The notes below the pieces were generated by a model. That model searched no databases. It was not told the origin of the DNA and worked only from the letters and a program-made list of their open reading frames with translations. A program made the position numbers and the translations under genes. Shown in pieces: positions 18,112-26,378 of a stretch of 42,524 nucleotides of DNA. The stretch lies in NCBI RefSeq assembly GCF_026262575.1, contig NZ_JAPKFL010000036.1:1-42524 (forward strand). The letters run 5' to 3'. Within the stretch, counting starts at the first letter, position 1. Each line of letters opens with the position of its first letter. Source of the stretch: Streptomyces marinisediminis. Its GTDB lineage: Bacteria > Actinomycetota > Actinomycetes > Streptomycetales > Streptomycetaceae.

Positions 18112-18297
18112 GTGCCCGGGTTCGAGTTCCGCAAGTCGAGCTACAGCAGCGGCAGCGGAGAGTGCGTGGAAGTGGCCACCAACGTCCAGGGAGCGGTAGG
18201 CATACGGGACTCCAAGGTCGCTCATGGGCCGAACCTCCGCCTGGCGCCGGCCGCCTGGACGGAGTTCCTCGCCCACCTGCGTGAGCAATCCGCGTGA
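18112..18297 (+). CDS. DUF397 protein (first copy)
   Basis: 61-aa DUF397 protein: FRKSSYSSGSGECVEVAT at about 6-23, then GIRDSKVAHGPNLRLAPAAW. It starts GTG 18112, two bases after the XRE stop, and uses a GGAGTTG ribosome site lying inside the XRE 3' end. The family is typically encoded beside XRE/DUF5753 regulators and is thought to modulate them. It appears intact. Confidence 0.88.
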   Translation: MPGFEFRKSSYSSGSGECVEVATNVQGAVGIRDSKVAHGPNLRLAPAAWTEFLAHLREQSA

Positions 18298-18339
18298 CTA
18301 CGTCAGAGTGATCGACAACGTCCGTAAAGGGATGTGGCC

Positions 18340-18585
18340 GTGACCCGGTTCGAGCTCCGCGAGTCCAGCTACGGCGGCGGACAGCCGGACTTGCCGGGCG
18401 TTGAAGTAGCCACGAACGTGGCCTCCACCGTGGCCGTGCGGGACTCGAAGGCGAGCGACGGGTCGACACTGCTGGTAGCTCCGGGTGCATGGGCCGCGTC
18501 CTTCGCACGCCTCTGGCGCGATCAACCCGTATGCCCCGGCCTGACGCCCCTGGCTCCGGAGCTACCGCGAAGTGGCGGCGAGTAG
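18340..18585 (+). CDS. DUF397 protein (second, diverged copy)
   Basis: 81-aa DUF397 protein: FELRESSYGGGQPDLPGVEV, VAVRDSKASDGSTLLVAPGA, with a longer C-terminus than its neighbour. GTG 18340 is favoured because AAAGGGA lies 7 nt before it; GTG 18334 is possible. It lacks the Cys seen in the first copy (GECVEVA against LPGVEVA). The DNA just before it resembles the XRE 3' end before copy one, indicating a tandem duplication. Confidence 0.85.
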   Translation: MTRFELRESSYGGGQPDLPGVEVATNVASTVAVRDSKASDGSTLLVAPGAWAASFARLWRDQPVCPGLTPLAPELPRSGGE

Positions 18586-18925
18586 CTCGACGTAGCGGCG
18601 GAGCGGGTGGGCTTGCCGCGAGTCGGCCGCTTCCACCGTCTGGGGCTCCCGGCCATGCGCAGCCGACGGCGGTACACCCTCGCGGCGGACATCGCACGGA
18701 GCGGCAGGGCGCACCCTCCTTGGGAGGAGCGCGTCGTGTGTATCGCAGAGGTGATGCCGGGGGGCGGTACTCCGGGGGGCGGTGGTCGTGACGGGGGTGC
18801 CGTGCGGGGCGGCAGGGGCGACACTCAGTGTCACATTCGGACGGTTTTCGTCACGTTCAGTGTTTACTTCGAGGGGCGCGCCGGTGTGCGACCGGTGGGC
18901 GGACGTCACCACTCGGAGGAGAGCC
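18586..18925. promoter_or_regulatory. Long gap upstream of the BBE-type oxidase
   Basis: About 340 bp with no supported gene. Near 18815-18870 the DNA becomes A/T-richer and contains ACACTCAGTGT (a short palindrome) followed by two related GTCAC(A/G)TTC motifs about 21 nt apart. This is the likely promoter/operator of the oxidase gene. A short CCTCC/GGAGG hairpin is near 18717-18729. No clear -10 box can be named. Confidence 0.35.
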
Positions 18926-20419
18926 ATGCAGAACCGACGCGACCTGTTGCGCCTGGGTGCCCGGGCGGGGGCCGTCACCGTGGCCGCGGGGCTGGCCGGG
19001 CTCCAGCCGGCCGTGGCCGCCCCGCGTCCGGACGCCGGTGGGCCGGAGGCGTCCGCCTGGCGGGAGCTGGAGCGGGCGCTGAGCGCGGGCGGGCGGCTGT
19101 ACCGGCCGTACCACGACGAGTTCGGGAAGCTGGCGAAGCCGGACAACCTGCGGTACGCGCACGTCCGCCCGGCCGGGATCGCCGCCTGCGCGGACGCGCT
19201 GGACGTGCAGGCGGCCGTGCGGTGGGCGGTCAAGCACGGGGTGCCGCTGGTGCCGCGTTCCGGCGGGCACAACTACGCGGGCCACTCCACCACCGACGGG
19301 CTGCTCATCAACCTGCGGCGCATGGACGGCGTCACCGCGCACGGGACGCTGCTGCGCGTGGGGGGCGGGGCGACCAACTCCGACGTCTACGCCGCCCGCG
19401 CCGCGAACCTGTACTTCCCCGGCGGGCGGTGCCCCGGCGTCGGGGTGGCGGGGCTGACGCTCGGCGGCGGGCTCGGCTTCAACGACCGCAAGTGGGGCAT
19501 GACCTGCGACCGGCTGCTGGAGACCGAGGTCGTGCTCGCCGACGGCACCCTGGTGCGCGCGGGCGACCACGCGCACCAGGACCTGTTCTGGGCCTGCCGG
19601 GGCGGGGCGGGCGGCAACTTCGGCATCAACACCGGGTTCACCTTCCGCGCGGAGTCGGTGGCCGAGCAGGAGGCCACCGTCTTCGACCTCACCTTCCCGC
19701 TGGACCGCGGCGTCCGGCTGATGGCGGCCGTCCAGGAGGCCCTGGAGCGGGACCGCGCCGGCGACCTCGACCTGCGGGTCGGCTTCTCCCACTCCGGCTC
19801 CGGCAGCGGTGCGATCGCCGTGCTCGGGCAGTACCTCGGGGACGAGGACCGGCTGCGCCGCCTGCTGCGGCCGGTGCTGGCGCTGCGGCCGGTGCGGGAG
19901 TTCGTCGAGCAGCGCCACTTCTGGGACGCGCAGGACCACCTGATGGCCGCGCCCGAGAAGACGGCCATGGCCACGAAGTCGCTGGTGGCCGACGACCGGC
20001 TGGACGGGCGCACGGTGGCCGAGATCGTGGAGTGGACCCGGAACTGGCAGGGCGGCGGTGCCGGCAACACCGGCTACGTCACGCTGTTCGCGATGGGCGG
20101 CATGAGCGCGGTGCCCGGGGCGGGCGAGACCGCCTACCCGCACCGCGCCGCCCGGTTCGTCATCGACATCGGCACGCACTGGCAGCCCACCGCCGCACCG
20201 GAGACGGTGCGCGGCCTGCTGCGCCAGACGCGGGCGGTCTACCGCACGCTCTCGGCCGCCCTGGGCACCACGGACGCCTACGTCAACTTCCCCGACCCCG
20301 AGCTCGACGACTGGCACACCGCCTACTACGGGGACAACTACGCCCGGCTGGTGGAGGTCAAGCGGCACTACGACCCCCGGGGCGTCTTCCGCTACCCGCA
20401 GGCGGTCGGCACGGCCTGA
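18926..20419 (+). CDS. Secreted BBE-type FAD-linked oxidase, probably bicovalent
   Basis: 497-aa flavin oxidase of the berberine-bridge/FAD-binding-4 family. The N-terminus NRRDLLRLGARAGAVTVAAG is a twin-arginine-type signal followed by a hydrophobic core and AVAAP cleavage region, so export folded with FAD is likely. SGGHNYAGHS gives the histidine attachment (H115), and GGRCPGVGVAGLTLGGGLGF gives the cysteine attachment (C169), the bicovalent pattern. The C-terminal BBE motif is YVNFPDPELDDWHTAYYGDN. ATG 18926 has a strong GGAGGAG site; longer in-frame starts lack one. Substrate is unknown; relatives oxidise sugars, alcohols or aromatic intermediates. Confidence 0.9.
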   Translation: MQNRRDLLRLGARAGAVTVAAGLAGLQPAVAAPRPDAGGPEASAWRELERALSAGGRLYRPYHDEFGKLAKPDNLRYAHVRPAGIAACADALDVQAAVRWAVKHGVPLVPRSGGHNYAGHSTTDGLLINLRRMDGVTAHGTLLRVGGGATNSDVYAARAANLYFPGGRCPGVGVAGLTLGGGLGFNDRKWGMTCDRLLETEVVLADGTLVRAGDHAHQDLFWACRGGAGGNFGINTGFTFRAESVAEQEATVFDLTFPLDRGVRLMAAVQEALERDRAGDLDLRVGFSHSGSGSGAIAVLGQYLGDEDRLRRLLRPVLALRPVREFVEQRHFWDAQDHLMAAPEKTAMATKSLVADDRLDGRTVAEIVEWTRNWQGGGAGNTGYVTLFAMGGMSAVPGAGETAYPHRAARFVIDIGTHWQPTAAPETVRGLLRQTRAVYRTLSAALGTTDAYVNFPDPELDDWHTAYYGDNYARLVEVKRHYDPRGVFRYPQAVGTA

Positions 20420-20488
20420 TGAGGCGGACGGGCCCGGCCCGGCGCGGTGGCGGGCCCGCCCGGGGCGCCACCGCGCGGGTCGGGTGCG

Positions 20489-20896
20489 TCAGTTGGCCAG
20501 CCAGTGGTGGTCGCGGGCGACGCGGGCGACGGCCTGGCGGATCTGGACGATCTGGGCGGCGGTCAGGGTGGGCACCGACTCCAGCAGCGTCTCGGTCATC
20601 TCCTGGCGGAACTCGCGGGCGGAGAGCACGTCGCACAGGACGTCCTCGTCGTCACCGGGGTAGCCCCCCTGCCCGCCGCCCCGGCTCGGGGCCGCCTCCA
20701 CGACGCTGACCATGGAGGCCTTCGGGCCCCGGTCGCCGTGACCGAGTTCGAACTCCACGATCGTCCCCGGCCGGTACATCGCCTTGTCGTTCTGGAGATC
20801 GTTCGCGTGCATGAAGATGTCCTCGCCCCCGTCATCGGGGACGATGAACCCGTAACCGCGTACGTCGTCGAACCGCACGACCTTGCCCAGCGCCAC
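20489..20896 (-). CDS. Cold-shock-domain protein with C-terminal extension
   Basis: 135-aa nucleic-acid-binding protein. The cold-shock domain occupies about residues 3-68 (GKVVRFDDVRGYGFIVPDDG, EDIFMHANDL, VEFELGHGDRGPKASMV). A Gly-rich hinge follows and then a helical C-terminal half (LSAREFRQEMTETLLESVPT, AAQIVQIRQAVARVARDHHW) not present in short CspA proteins. The start GTG 20896 is chosen because the CSD begins immediately after and GAGG lies just upstream. It probably acts as an RNA chaperone. Confidence 0.88.
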   Translation of the reverse strand: MALGKVVRFDDVRGYGFIVPDDGGEDIFMHANDLQNDKAMYRPGTIVEFELGHGDRGPKASMVSVVEAAPSRGGGQGGYPGDDEDVLCDVLSAREFRQEMTETLLESVPTLTAAQIVQIRQAVARVARDHHWLAN

Positions 20897-21023
20897 CGCA
20901 CACCTCACCACAACAGCTCGCCATTTCCGTGGGCGACCCGGACCGGCCGCCCCGACCACGGCACGATAACAGCACGCGGCCGGTGCGGGACCGGCCGCGT
21001 GCGCGCGGGGACGGGGCCCGCGC

Positions 21024-22622
21024 TCACTCCCACTCGATGGTGCCCGGGGGCTTGCTCGTCACGTCCAGCACGACGCGGTTGACGTCGCGCACCTCGTTGG
21101 TGATGCGGGTGGAGATGCGCGCGAGCACGTCGTAGGGCAGGCGCGACCAGTCGGCCGTCATCGCGTCCTCCGACGAGACCGGGCGCAGCACCACCGGGTG
21201 CCCGTACGAGCGGCCGTCGCCCTGGACGCCGACCGAGCGGACGTCGGCCAGCAGGACCACCGGGCACTGCCAGATCTCGCGGTCGAGGCCGGCCGCCGTC
21301 AGCTCCTCGCGGGCGATGGCGTCGGCGGCGCGCAGCAGGTCGAGCCGCTCGCGGGTCACCTCGCCGACGATCCGGATGCCCAGGCCGGGGCCGGGGAACG
21401 GCTGGCGCTGGACGATCTCGTCGGGCAGGCCCAGCTCCTGGCCGACCATGCGCACCTCGTCCTTGAAGAGCTGGCGCAGCGGCTCCACCAGCTCGAACCG
21501 CAGGTCCTCGGGGAGCCCGCCGACGTTGTGGTGCGACTTGATGTTGGCCGTGCCGGTGCCCCCACCGGACTCCACGATGTCCGGGTAGAGCGTGCCCTGC
21601 ACCAGGAAGGCGACCTCCTGGCCCTCCTCACCGGCCTCGGCCACCAGCTCCGCCTGGGCCTGCTCGAAGACGCGGATGAACTCCCGACCGATGATCTTGC
21701 GCTTCCGCTCCGGGTCGTGGACGCCCGCCAGCGCGTCCAGGAAGCGCTGCTCGGCGTCGACGACCTTGAGCTGCACGCCCGTCGCCGCGACGAAGTCCTT
21801 CTCCACCTGCTCCGTCTCGCCCTGGCGCATCAGGCCGTGGTCGACGTAGACGCAGGTGAGCTGGTCCCCGACGGCGCGCTGCACCAGGGCTGCGGCCACC
21901 GCGGAGTCCACCCCGCCGGACAGGCCGCAGATGGCGCGCTTGCCGCCCACCTGGGCGCGGATCGCGGCGACCTGCTCCTCGACGATGCTGCCCGCCGTCC
22001 ACGTGGGGGCCAGGCCCGCGCCGCGGTAGAGGAAGTGCTCCAGCACCTGCTGCCCGTGCGTGGAGTGCATCACCTCGGGGTGGTACTGGACGCCGTACAG
22101 CTTGCGGGCGTCGTTCTCGAACGCGGCCACCGGCACCATGTCCGTGGACGCGGTGACGGCGAACCCCTCCGGCGCCGCCGAGCACGCGTCACCGTGCGAC
22201 ATCCACACGCTCTGCTCGTCCGGGGTGCCCTCGAACAGCGTGGACCCGGGCTTGCTCACGCTCAGCGCGGTGCGGCCGTACTCGCGGGCCCCGGTGTTGT
22301 CCACCGTGCCGCCGAGCGCCTGGGCCATGAGCTGGAAGCCGTAGCACATGCCGAAGACGGGCACACCGGCCTCGAACAGCGCGGCGTCCAGCTCCGGGGC
22401 GTCGTCCGCGTACACCGACGAGGGGCCGCCGGAGAGGATGATCGCCTTCGGCTCCCTGGCGAGCATCTGGGCCACCGGCATGGTGGACGGCACGACCTCG
22501 CTGTAGACCCGGGCCTCACGGACCCGACGGGCGATGAGCTGGGCGTACTGCGCGCCGAAGTCGACGACGAGGACGACGTCCGGCGGGGTGGGCGCGGTGG
22601 GCGCGGTGGGCGCTGAAGCCAC
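21024..22622 (-). CDS. guaA: GMP synthase (glutamine-hydrolysing)
   Basis: 532-aa bifunctional enzyme converting XMP to GMP with ATP and glutamine. The class I amidotransferase domain has the nucleophile C93 in GMCYGFQLMA and the His/Glu pair in YGVQYHPEVMH. The ATP pyrophosphatase domain has the PP-loop GLSGGVDSAVAAALVQ. The C-terminal dimerisation domain ends KPPGTIEWE, the family's conserved end. The start is GTG 22622 with AAAGG upstream; the first 13 residues are a Pro/Thr/Ala leader. Housekeeping purine gene; marks this part as chromosomal backbone. Confidence 0.97.
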   Translation of the reverse strand: MASAPTAPTAPTPPDVVLVVDFGAQYAQLIARRVREARVYSEVVPSTMPVAQMLAREPKAIILSGGPSSVYADDAPELDAALFEAGVPVFGMCYGFQLMAQALGGTVDNTGAREYGRTALSVSKPGSTLFEGTPDEQSVWMSHGDACSAAPEGFAVTASTDMVPVAAFENDARKLYGVQYHPEVMHSTHGQQVLEHFLYRGAGLAPTWTAGSIVEEQVAAIRAQVGGKRAICGLSGGVDSAVAAALVQRAVGDQLTCVYVDHGLMRQGETEQVEKDFVAATGVQLKVVDAEQRFLDALAGVHDPERKRKIIGREFIRVFEQAQAELVAEAGEEGQEVAFLVQGTLYPDIVESGGGTGTANIKSHHNVGGLPEDLRFELVEPLRQLFKDEVRMVGQELGLPDEIVQRQPFPGPGLGIRIVGEVTRERLDLLRAADAIAREELTAAGLDREIWQCPVVLLADVRSVGVQGDGRSYGHPVVLRPVSSEDAMTADWSRLPYDVLARISTRITNEVRDVNRVVLDVTSKPPGTIEWE

Positions 22623-22804
22623 GAGACGGCCTTTCGGCGGTGGAGCGGGAGAGGTGCCCCCCATTCTACCGGCGCCCGCCCCACCACCCCGGCGGCCTGT
22701 GCACGGCCCGGCGTCCCGGCGGTCGGCCGCCCCGGGACTCCGGGCTCCGGCGCCCCGGTGGCGGGGGCGTCCCCGGAAGGGGCTCGGCGCCCCGGCGGTC
22801 GGCA

Positions 22805-22825
22805 CGAGGTGGCATACTGGCCGCA
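22805..22825 (+). promoter_or_regulatory. Putative promoter giving a leaderless transcript
   Basis: CATACT at 22813-22818 is a -10-like box ending only 6 nt before the ATG of the leader peptide at 22825. No ribosome site precedes that ATG. Both facts fit transcription starting at or beside the ATG, a leaderless mRNA, which is common in actinomycetes. The -35 region is not convincing. Confidence 0.4.
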
Positions 22826-22905
22826 TGCACACGCACGCGATGTTCTGGTTTACCTATGGCACCGGCCCGTCCGGCTGCCGTCAGGTCGACCGTCGTCGCG
22901 CGTAA
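22825..22905 (+). CDS. Aromatic-rich leader peptide of the chorismate mutase attenuator
   Basis: 26-aa ORF containing AMFWFTYG: Phe-Trp-Phe-Thr-Tyr in six codons. It uses codons rare in this genome (TTT, TAT, several CGT), as expected for a peptide whose translation rate senses charged tRNAs. A perfect 16-bp hairpin follows 20 nt after the stop, and then the chorismate mutase gene. This is the classic layout of a transcription attenuator responding to phenylalanine/tyrosine/tryptophan supply. Too short for routine annotation. Confidence 0.75.
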   Translation: MHTHAMFWFTYGTGPSGCRQVDRRRA

Positions 22906-22924
22906 AGCACCGACACCGACTTCA

Positions 22925-22963
22925 CCAGGCGCCCCGGGCCGCACACAGGCCCGGGGCGCCTGG
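22925..22963 (+). terminator. Attenuator/terminator hairpin before chorismate mutase
   Basis: Perfect 16-bp stem: CCAGGCGCCCCGGGCC (22925-22940), loop GCACACA, and GGCCCGGGGCGCCTGG (22948-22963), followed by CGTTTCT. It separates the leader peptide stop (22905) from the chorismate mutase start (23016). Upstream leader sequence includes GGCACCGGCCCG, which could compete for GGGCC in the left arm as an antiterminator (inference; needs folding). Confidence 0.8.
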
Positions 22964-23015
22964 CGTTTCTCCCGCGGCCGCCGCCGGACCGGGCCCCCGA
23001 CCACGAGGAGCCCCC

Positions 23016-23327
23016 GTGACCGCCGTGACCAGCACCACCGCCCCCTCGGCACCCTCGAACCCCTCGGCACCCTCGGCACCCTCCGCCGAGGCCGTGATCT
23101 CCGCCGCCCGGGCCGAGATCGACGCGCTCGACGCCCGCCTCATCGCACTGGTCCACGAGCGCATGGCCGTCTCCGCGCGGGTCCAGGAGGCGCGGATCGC
23201 CGCCGGGGGCCGCCGCGTGCACCTCTCCCGGGAGATGGAGATCCTCGGCCGCTTCCGCGCCGAGCTCGGCGGCCACGGCACGACGCTGGCGATGACGCTG
23301 CTGGAGCTGTGCCGCGGCCGCGTCTGA
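23016..23327 (+). CDS. Chorismate mutase (AroQ type)
   Basis: 103-aa all-helical AroQ-class enzyme converting chorismate to prephenate for phenylalanine and tyrosine. Conserved pattern: ARAEIDALDARLIALVHERM with the catalytic-type Arg, SARVQEARIAAGG, and C-terminal EMEILGRF...LELCRGR. The N-terminal 25 residues are a Ser/Pro/Ala repeat (APSAPSNPSAPSAPSA). The start is GTG 23016 with GAGGAG 5 nt upstream; GTG 23025 is an alternative. Expression is probably controlled by the leader peptide and hairpin directly upstream. Confidence 0.92.
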   Translation: MTAVTSTTAPSAPSNPSAPSAPSAEAVISAARAEIDALDARLIALVHERMAVSARVQEARIAAGGRRVHLSREMEILGRFRAELGGHGTTLAMTLLELCRGRV

Positions 23328-23662
23328 CGGCTGACCGGCGTCACCCGTACGGTGCGTGACCTCGCGGGGGACCCTTCGTTGATAGAGGTGTCCCCGTGGG
23401 GACACGCCACCGGAGCGTGAGGCGCCCGTTCCGCCCTCCCAGGCGGCCGGCGCGCCGTGGGACCGCGCTCCGGCAGTGATCGGACAGCAGGGGACAGCAG
23501 CCCGGTCACGCCCCCTTGCCGCCAGCGGCAAGGCCGCACGCGGTCGGCTCCCGGGACGCCGGGGGCCGGCCGCGACGCGGGGCGGAGGCCACGGCGCCTA
23601 CCGCCTGCCGCCCACCACGCACCGCGCCCACCGAACGCTCTCCGCGGCGCTCCCGCACCGCC
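23328..23662. other. Convergent gap with two strong hairpins
   Basis: About 335 bp between chorismate mutase (plus) and a lipoprotein gene (minus); no gene is supported. GTGTCCCC-GT-GGGGACAC (23388-23405) is a perfect 8-bp palindrome with a 2-nt loop. CCTTGCCG-CCAG-CGGCAAGG (23514-23533) is a perfect 8-bp stem with a 4-nt loop. They probably terminate transcription from the two converging genes. Confidence 0.6.
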
Positions 23663-24397
23663 CTACGCCGTCGCGAGCCGGTCGAGCTGCTCGGTGACGA
23701 TCGTTTCCGGAACCGGCCCCGGGTCGCCCGGCGGGAGCCGCTCCGCACGGAAGGCGGCGGTGACGGTCCCGGCGCGCACCACCGTCAGGTACTCCATGAA
23801 GACGATCTCCTCGTCCTTGACGTCCCGCACCTCCAGGCGGAACGCCACCGCCTCGTCCCCCGCGCCCGCGGGGACCTCGGCCGCCGCCACCGAGCGCACC
23901 GCGGCCTCGGCCAGCGCCCGGTCCTCGGTGAAGCCGTCCGCGCACGCCGCTCCGGCCTCCCCCAGCGCCCGCATCACCCGCTCGGCGTCCCCGTCCGGGT
24001 AGGAGCGCAACTGGACGTCCACGCTGGGCGAGGCGAAGTCGTCGCCGAACGTGACGCGCCGGTCCACGGTCGCTCCGGGGTCGGTGCCGGTCGCGCCGGG
24101 CGCCAGGCTCACCAGGGGTTGGCAAACCTCGGGACGGGCGCGGAACTCCAGCTCGTCATAGGAGGGGCCGTCCAGCGGGAACGTGCCGACCTCCCCGTCT
24201 CCGACGCGCTCCCCCTCAGCGAAGGCGGCCTGCTCCAGCCGCTGTCCGGACACCGCGAGCGGGGCCGCGGCCGGGGCCCCGCCCGCCGGGCCGGCCTCCG
24301 GCGACTCCCGCGCCCGCCCGTCTCCGCCGTCGCCTCCGCACGCCGTCAGCGCCGTCAACGCCGTCAGCAGGACCACCGCCACCCCGAACCGCTTCAT
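23663..24397 (-). CDS. Secreted lipoprotein, unknown function
   Basis: 244-aa protein with a lipoprotein signal: MKRFGVAVVLLTALTALTAC, Cys at residue 20 within LTAC, then a Gly/Asp/Pro-rich spacer to about residue 47. The soluble domain carries two cysteines (EVCQPLV and GAACADG) and an acidic, beta-rich C-terminus (VKDEEIVFMEYLTVVRAGTV). The pattern resembles Streptomyces sensor-domain/PknH-like lipoproteins, but I cannot assign a family. Start is ATG 24397, or GTG two codons earlier. Confidence 0.82.
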   Translation of the reverse strand: MKRFGVAVVLLTALTALTACGGDGGDGRARESPEAGPAGGAPAAAPLAVSGQRLEQAAFAEGERVGDGEVGTFPLDGPSYDELEFRARPEVCQPLVSLAPGATGTDPGATVDRRVTFGDDFASPSVDVQLRSYPDGDAERVMRALGEAGAACADGFTEDRALAEAAVRSVAAAEVPAGAGDEAVAFRLEVRDVKDEEIVFMEYLTVVRAGTVTAAFRAERLPPGDPGPVPETIVTEQLDRLATA

Positions 24398-24525
24398 GGA
24401 CACGACCCTAGCCACGCCGCTCCCGCGCGGGTGGGGGCGGCCCGGGCGGGAGCCGGGGACACGGCGCCGGGCTCCACGCGCTCCGGCCGTGTGGGGCCGA
24501 CCGGAGCGGTGCGCCGGCTGTCGGC

Positions 24526-24891
24526 TCAGCGGGCCACGAACTGGGTGAGGATGGCCTGCACCTCGTAGATGTCGACGCCCTTGGTGAACGTCTTCTGGAC
24601 CGGCGTCGGGTTGCTGGAGATCCACAGCTTCAGCTCGGCGTCGAGGTCGAACGTGCCGGCGGTCTCCACCGCGAAGTGGGTGATGCTGCGGTAGGGGATG
24701 GAGTGGTACTCCACCTTCTTGCCGGTGAGGCCCTGCTTGTCGACCAGGATCAGGCGGCGGTCGGTGAAGAGCATGGTGTCGCGGATGAGCAGGTAGGCGG
24801 CGTGCACCTGCTCCCCCTGGCCGAGCAGGCGCGCGTAGTCCTGCGCGGCCGTCGCCGGGTCGATGGAGTGAGCGTTGCCGAACAGCGCCAT
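24526..24891 (-). CDS. PH-domain protein (bacterial YvbH/bPH-like)
   Basis: 121-aa soluble protein with a bacterial pleckstrin-homology pattern: GEQVHAAYLLIRDTMLFTDR, LILVDKQGLTGKKVEYHSIP, SITHFAVETAGTFDLDAELK, and a closing helix (VDIYEVQAILTQFVA). It starts ATG 24891. Close relatives are common, uncharacterised single-domain proteins in Gram-positive bacteria. It sits alone between the lipoprotein and a cupin, same strand. Confidence 0.88.
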   Translation of the reverse strand: MALFGNAHSIDPATAAQDYARLLGQGEQVHAAYLLIRDTMLFTDRRLILVDKQGLTGKKVEYHSIPYRSITHFAVETAGTFDLDAELKLWISSNPTPVQKTFTKGVDIYEVQAILTQFVAR

Positions 24892-24967
24892 GTGCGCCCC
24901 CACTGGTCTCTGGCGTGATACTGCGTGATCGTCGCACTGTATACCGCGCGGGTGGCCGGGCCGCCGG

Positions 24968-25333
24968 TCAGTCGAGCGGTACGGCGGCCCGCGTGAGCGC
25001 CCCGCCCGCGTCCCCGGTGTTGACGGTCCCGGCGGGCTCCAGGAGCAGCAGCGAGGTCTCCTCCTCGGCCAGCGGGCAGTGCTCGACGCCCCGGGGGACG
25101 ATGTGGAGGTCGCCGGGGCCGAGCGTGACGTCGCCCGTGCGCAACCGGATCGTGAGGCGCCCGGAGACGACGAGGAACAGCTCGTCGGTGTCGGGGTGGC
25201 TGTGCCAGACGAACTCGCCGTGCGCCTTGACCACCTTGACCTCGTAGTCGTTGACCTCGGCGATCTTCCGCGGCGACCAGGGCTCGCTGAACCGGGACAG
25301 GGCGTCGGTGAGGTTGACCGGCTGGGCAGACAT
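24968..25333 (-). CDS. Single-domain cupin
   Basis: 121-aa cupin with metal motif 1 FVWHSHPDTDELFLVVSGRL (His, His, Glu ligands at about 43-51) and motif 2 GDLHIVPRGVEHCPLAEEE. The start ATG 25333 follows AGGAG. It is divergent from an AraC regulator with a 130-nt gap. This is unlike the 7761-8174 cupin in sequence and context. Its function is not predictable beyond small-molecule or sugar-type cupin chemistry. Confidence 0.86.
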   Translation of the reverse strand: MSAQPVNLTDALSRFSEPWSPRKIAEVNDYEVKVVKAHGEFVWHSHPDTDELFLVVSGRLTIRLRTGDVTLGPGDLHIVPRGVEHCPLAEEETSLLLLEPAGTVNTGDAGGALTRAAVPLD

Positions 25334-25463
25334 GGGCGCTCCTGACGGGCGTGTGCGTACGCACGGGCGGGTGGCGGTGGGTGTGGCGGTGGCGCACGGT
25401 CGGGGCCACCGGACGGCACCAGCGTCGCCGCCGCCCGGGGCCGGCGTCTTGTACGTTCCTGGC

Positions 25464-26312
25464 ATGGGGGAGGCACGGGTGCGGGCCTGGCGGCCGGCCG
25501 TCGCGGGCATCAGCGAGGTGTTCCACGCGGAGTTCGCCGACCACGCCTATCCGGTGCACACGCACGCCACGTGGGACCTGATGATCCTGGACGACGGCGC
25601 CGTGGACTTCGCGCTGGACCGCCACCGGCACGGCGTGAGGGGGCGGGGCAAGGTGATCCTGCTGCCCCCCGGCGTGCCGCACGACGGGCGGACGGTCGGG
25701 GCGTCCGGGTTCCGCAAGCGGGTGGTGTACCTGGACACCGGCGTGCTGCCCGCGCGGCTGGCCGGTTCGGCGGTCGACCTGCCGGTGCACGGGGACGCCC
25801 TGCTGCGGCGGCGGGTGCACCAGCTCCACGCCGCGCTGCACCACCGCGACGACGCGTTCGAGGGCGAGGGGCGGCTGGCGTTCATCCGGGAGCGGCTGCT
25901 CGGCCACCTGACCGGCCGCCCGGACGAGCCCCGGGGCCGCACGACCGAACGCGAGGCCGGGCGGCTGGCGTCGGCGCTGCGCGAACTGCTGGAGGCGCGG
26001 CTGGGCAGCGGGCTGACGCTGGCCGAGGCGTCGGCCCTGCTGCACGCCGACCCCACCCACCTGGTCCGGTGCTTCCGGCGCGCCTACGGTCTGCCGCCGC
26101 ACGCCTACCTCACCGGCCGGCGGGTCGAGCGGGCGCGGAGCCTGCTGCTGGACGGGATGCGCCCGGCCGACGTCGCCCCGGCCGTGGGCTTCTACGACCA
26201 GGCGCACCTGGGCCGCCACTTCACCCGCCACGTCGGCGTGCCGCCCGGCCGGTACGCCGCCTCCCACCGCGGCGGTCGGGCCGCCGCCCCGGCCCGGGCG
26301 GCCGACGGGTGA
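25464..26312 (+). CDS. AraC-family regulator with N-terminal cupin sensor
   Basis: 282-aa regulator. The N-terminal AraC-binding cupin is at about 15-110 (FADHAYPVHTHATWDLMILD, VILLPPGVPHDGR). The C-terminal double HTH is at about 170-270 (GLTLAEASALLHADPTHLVR, YGLPPHAYLTGRRVERARSL, VGFYDQAHLGRHFTRHVGVP). It starts ATG 25464. It is divergent from the small cupin gene and is likely to regulate it. Confidence 0.9.
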   Translation: MGEARVRAWRPAVAGISEVFHAEFADHAYPVHTHATWDLMILDDGAVDFALDRHRHGVRGRGKVILLPPGVPHDGRTVGASGFRKRVVYLDTGVLPARLAGSAVDLPVHGDALLRRRVHQLHAALHHRDDAFEGEGRLAFIRERLLGHLTGRPDEPRGRTTEREAGRLASALRELLEARLGSGLTLAEASALLHADPTHLVRCFRRAYGLPPHAYLTGRRVERARSLLLDGMRPADVAPAVGFYDQAHLGRHFTRHVGVPPGRYAASHRGGRAAAPARAADG

Positions 26313-26378
26313 AGGCCGCGGGCACGGCCGGTGACCGGGACGGACGGGCCACGCAGGCGGGCCGGACGGCGACCGGGA

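Noticed and set aside
21024..22622. guaA as a resistance gene for a purine-like antibiotic
   Set aside because: Sequence is full-length and typical, and neighbours (chorismate mutase, cold-shock protein) look like backbone. No sign of a duplicated or altered copy.
23388..23405. Operator palindrome for chorismate mutase
   Set aside because: It is downstream of the gene, in a convergent gap; a terminator role is simpler.
24968..25333. A second cupin partner for the hydrazine cluster
   Set aside because: It lies 13 kb away, is divergent from an AraC regulator and has a different sequence around the metal site.
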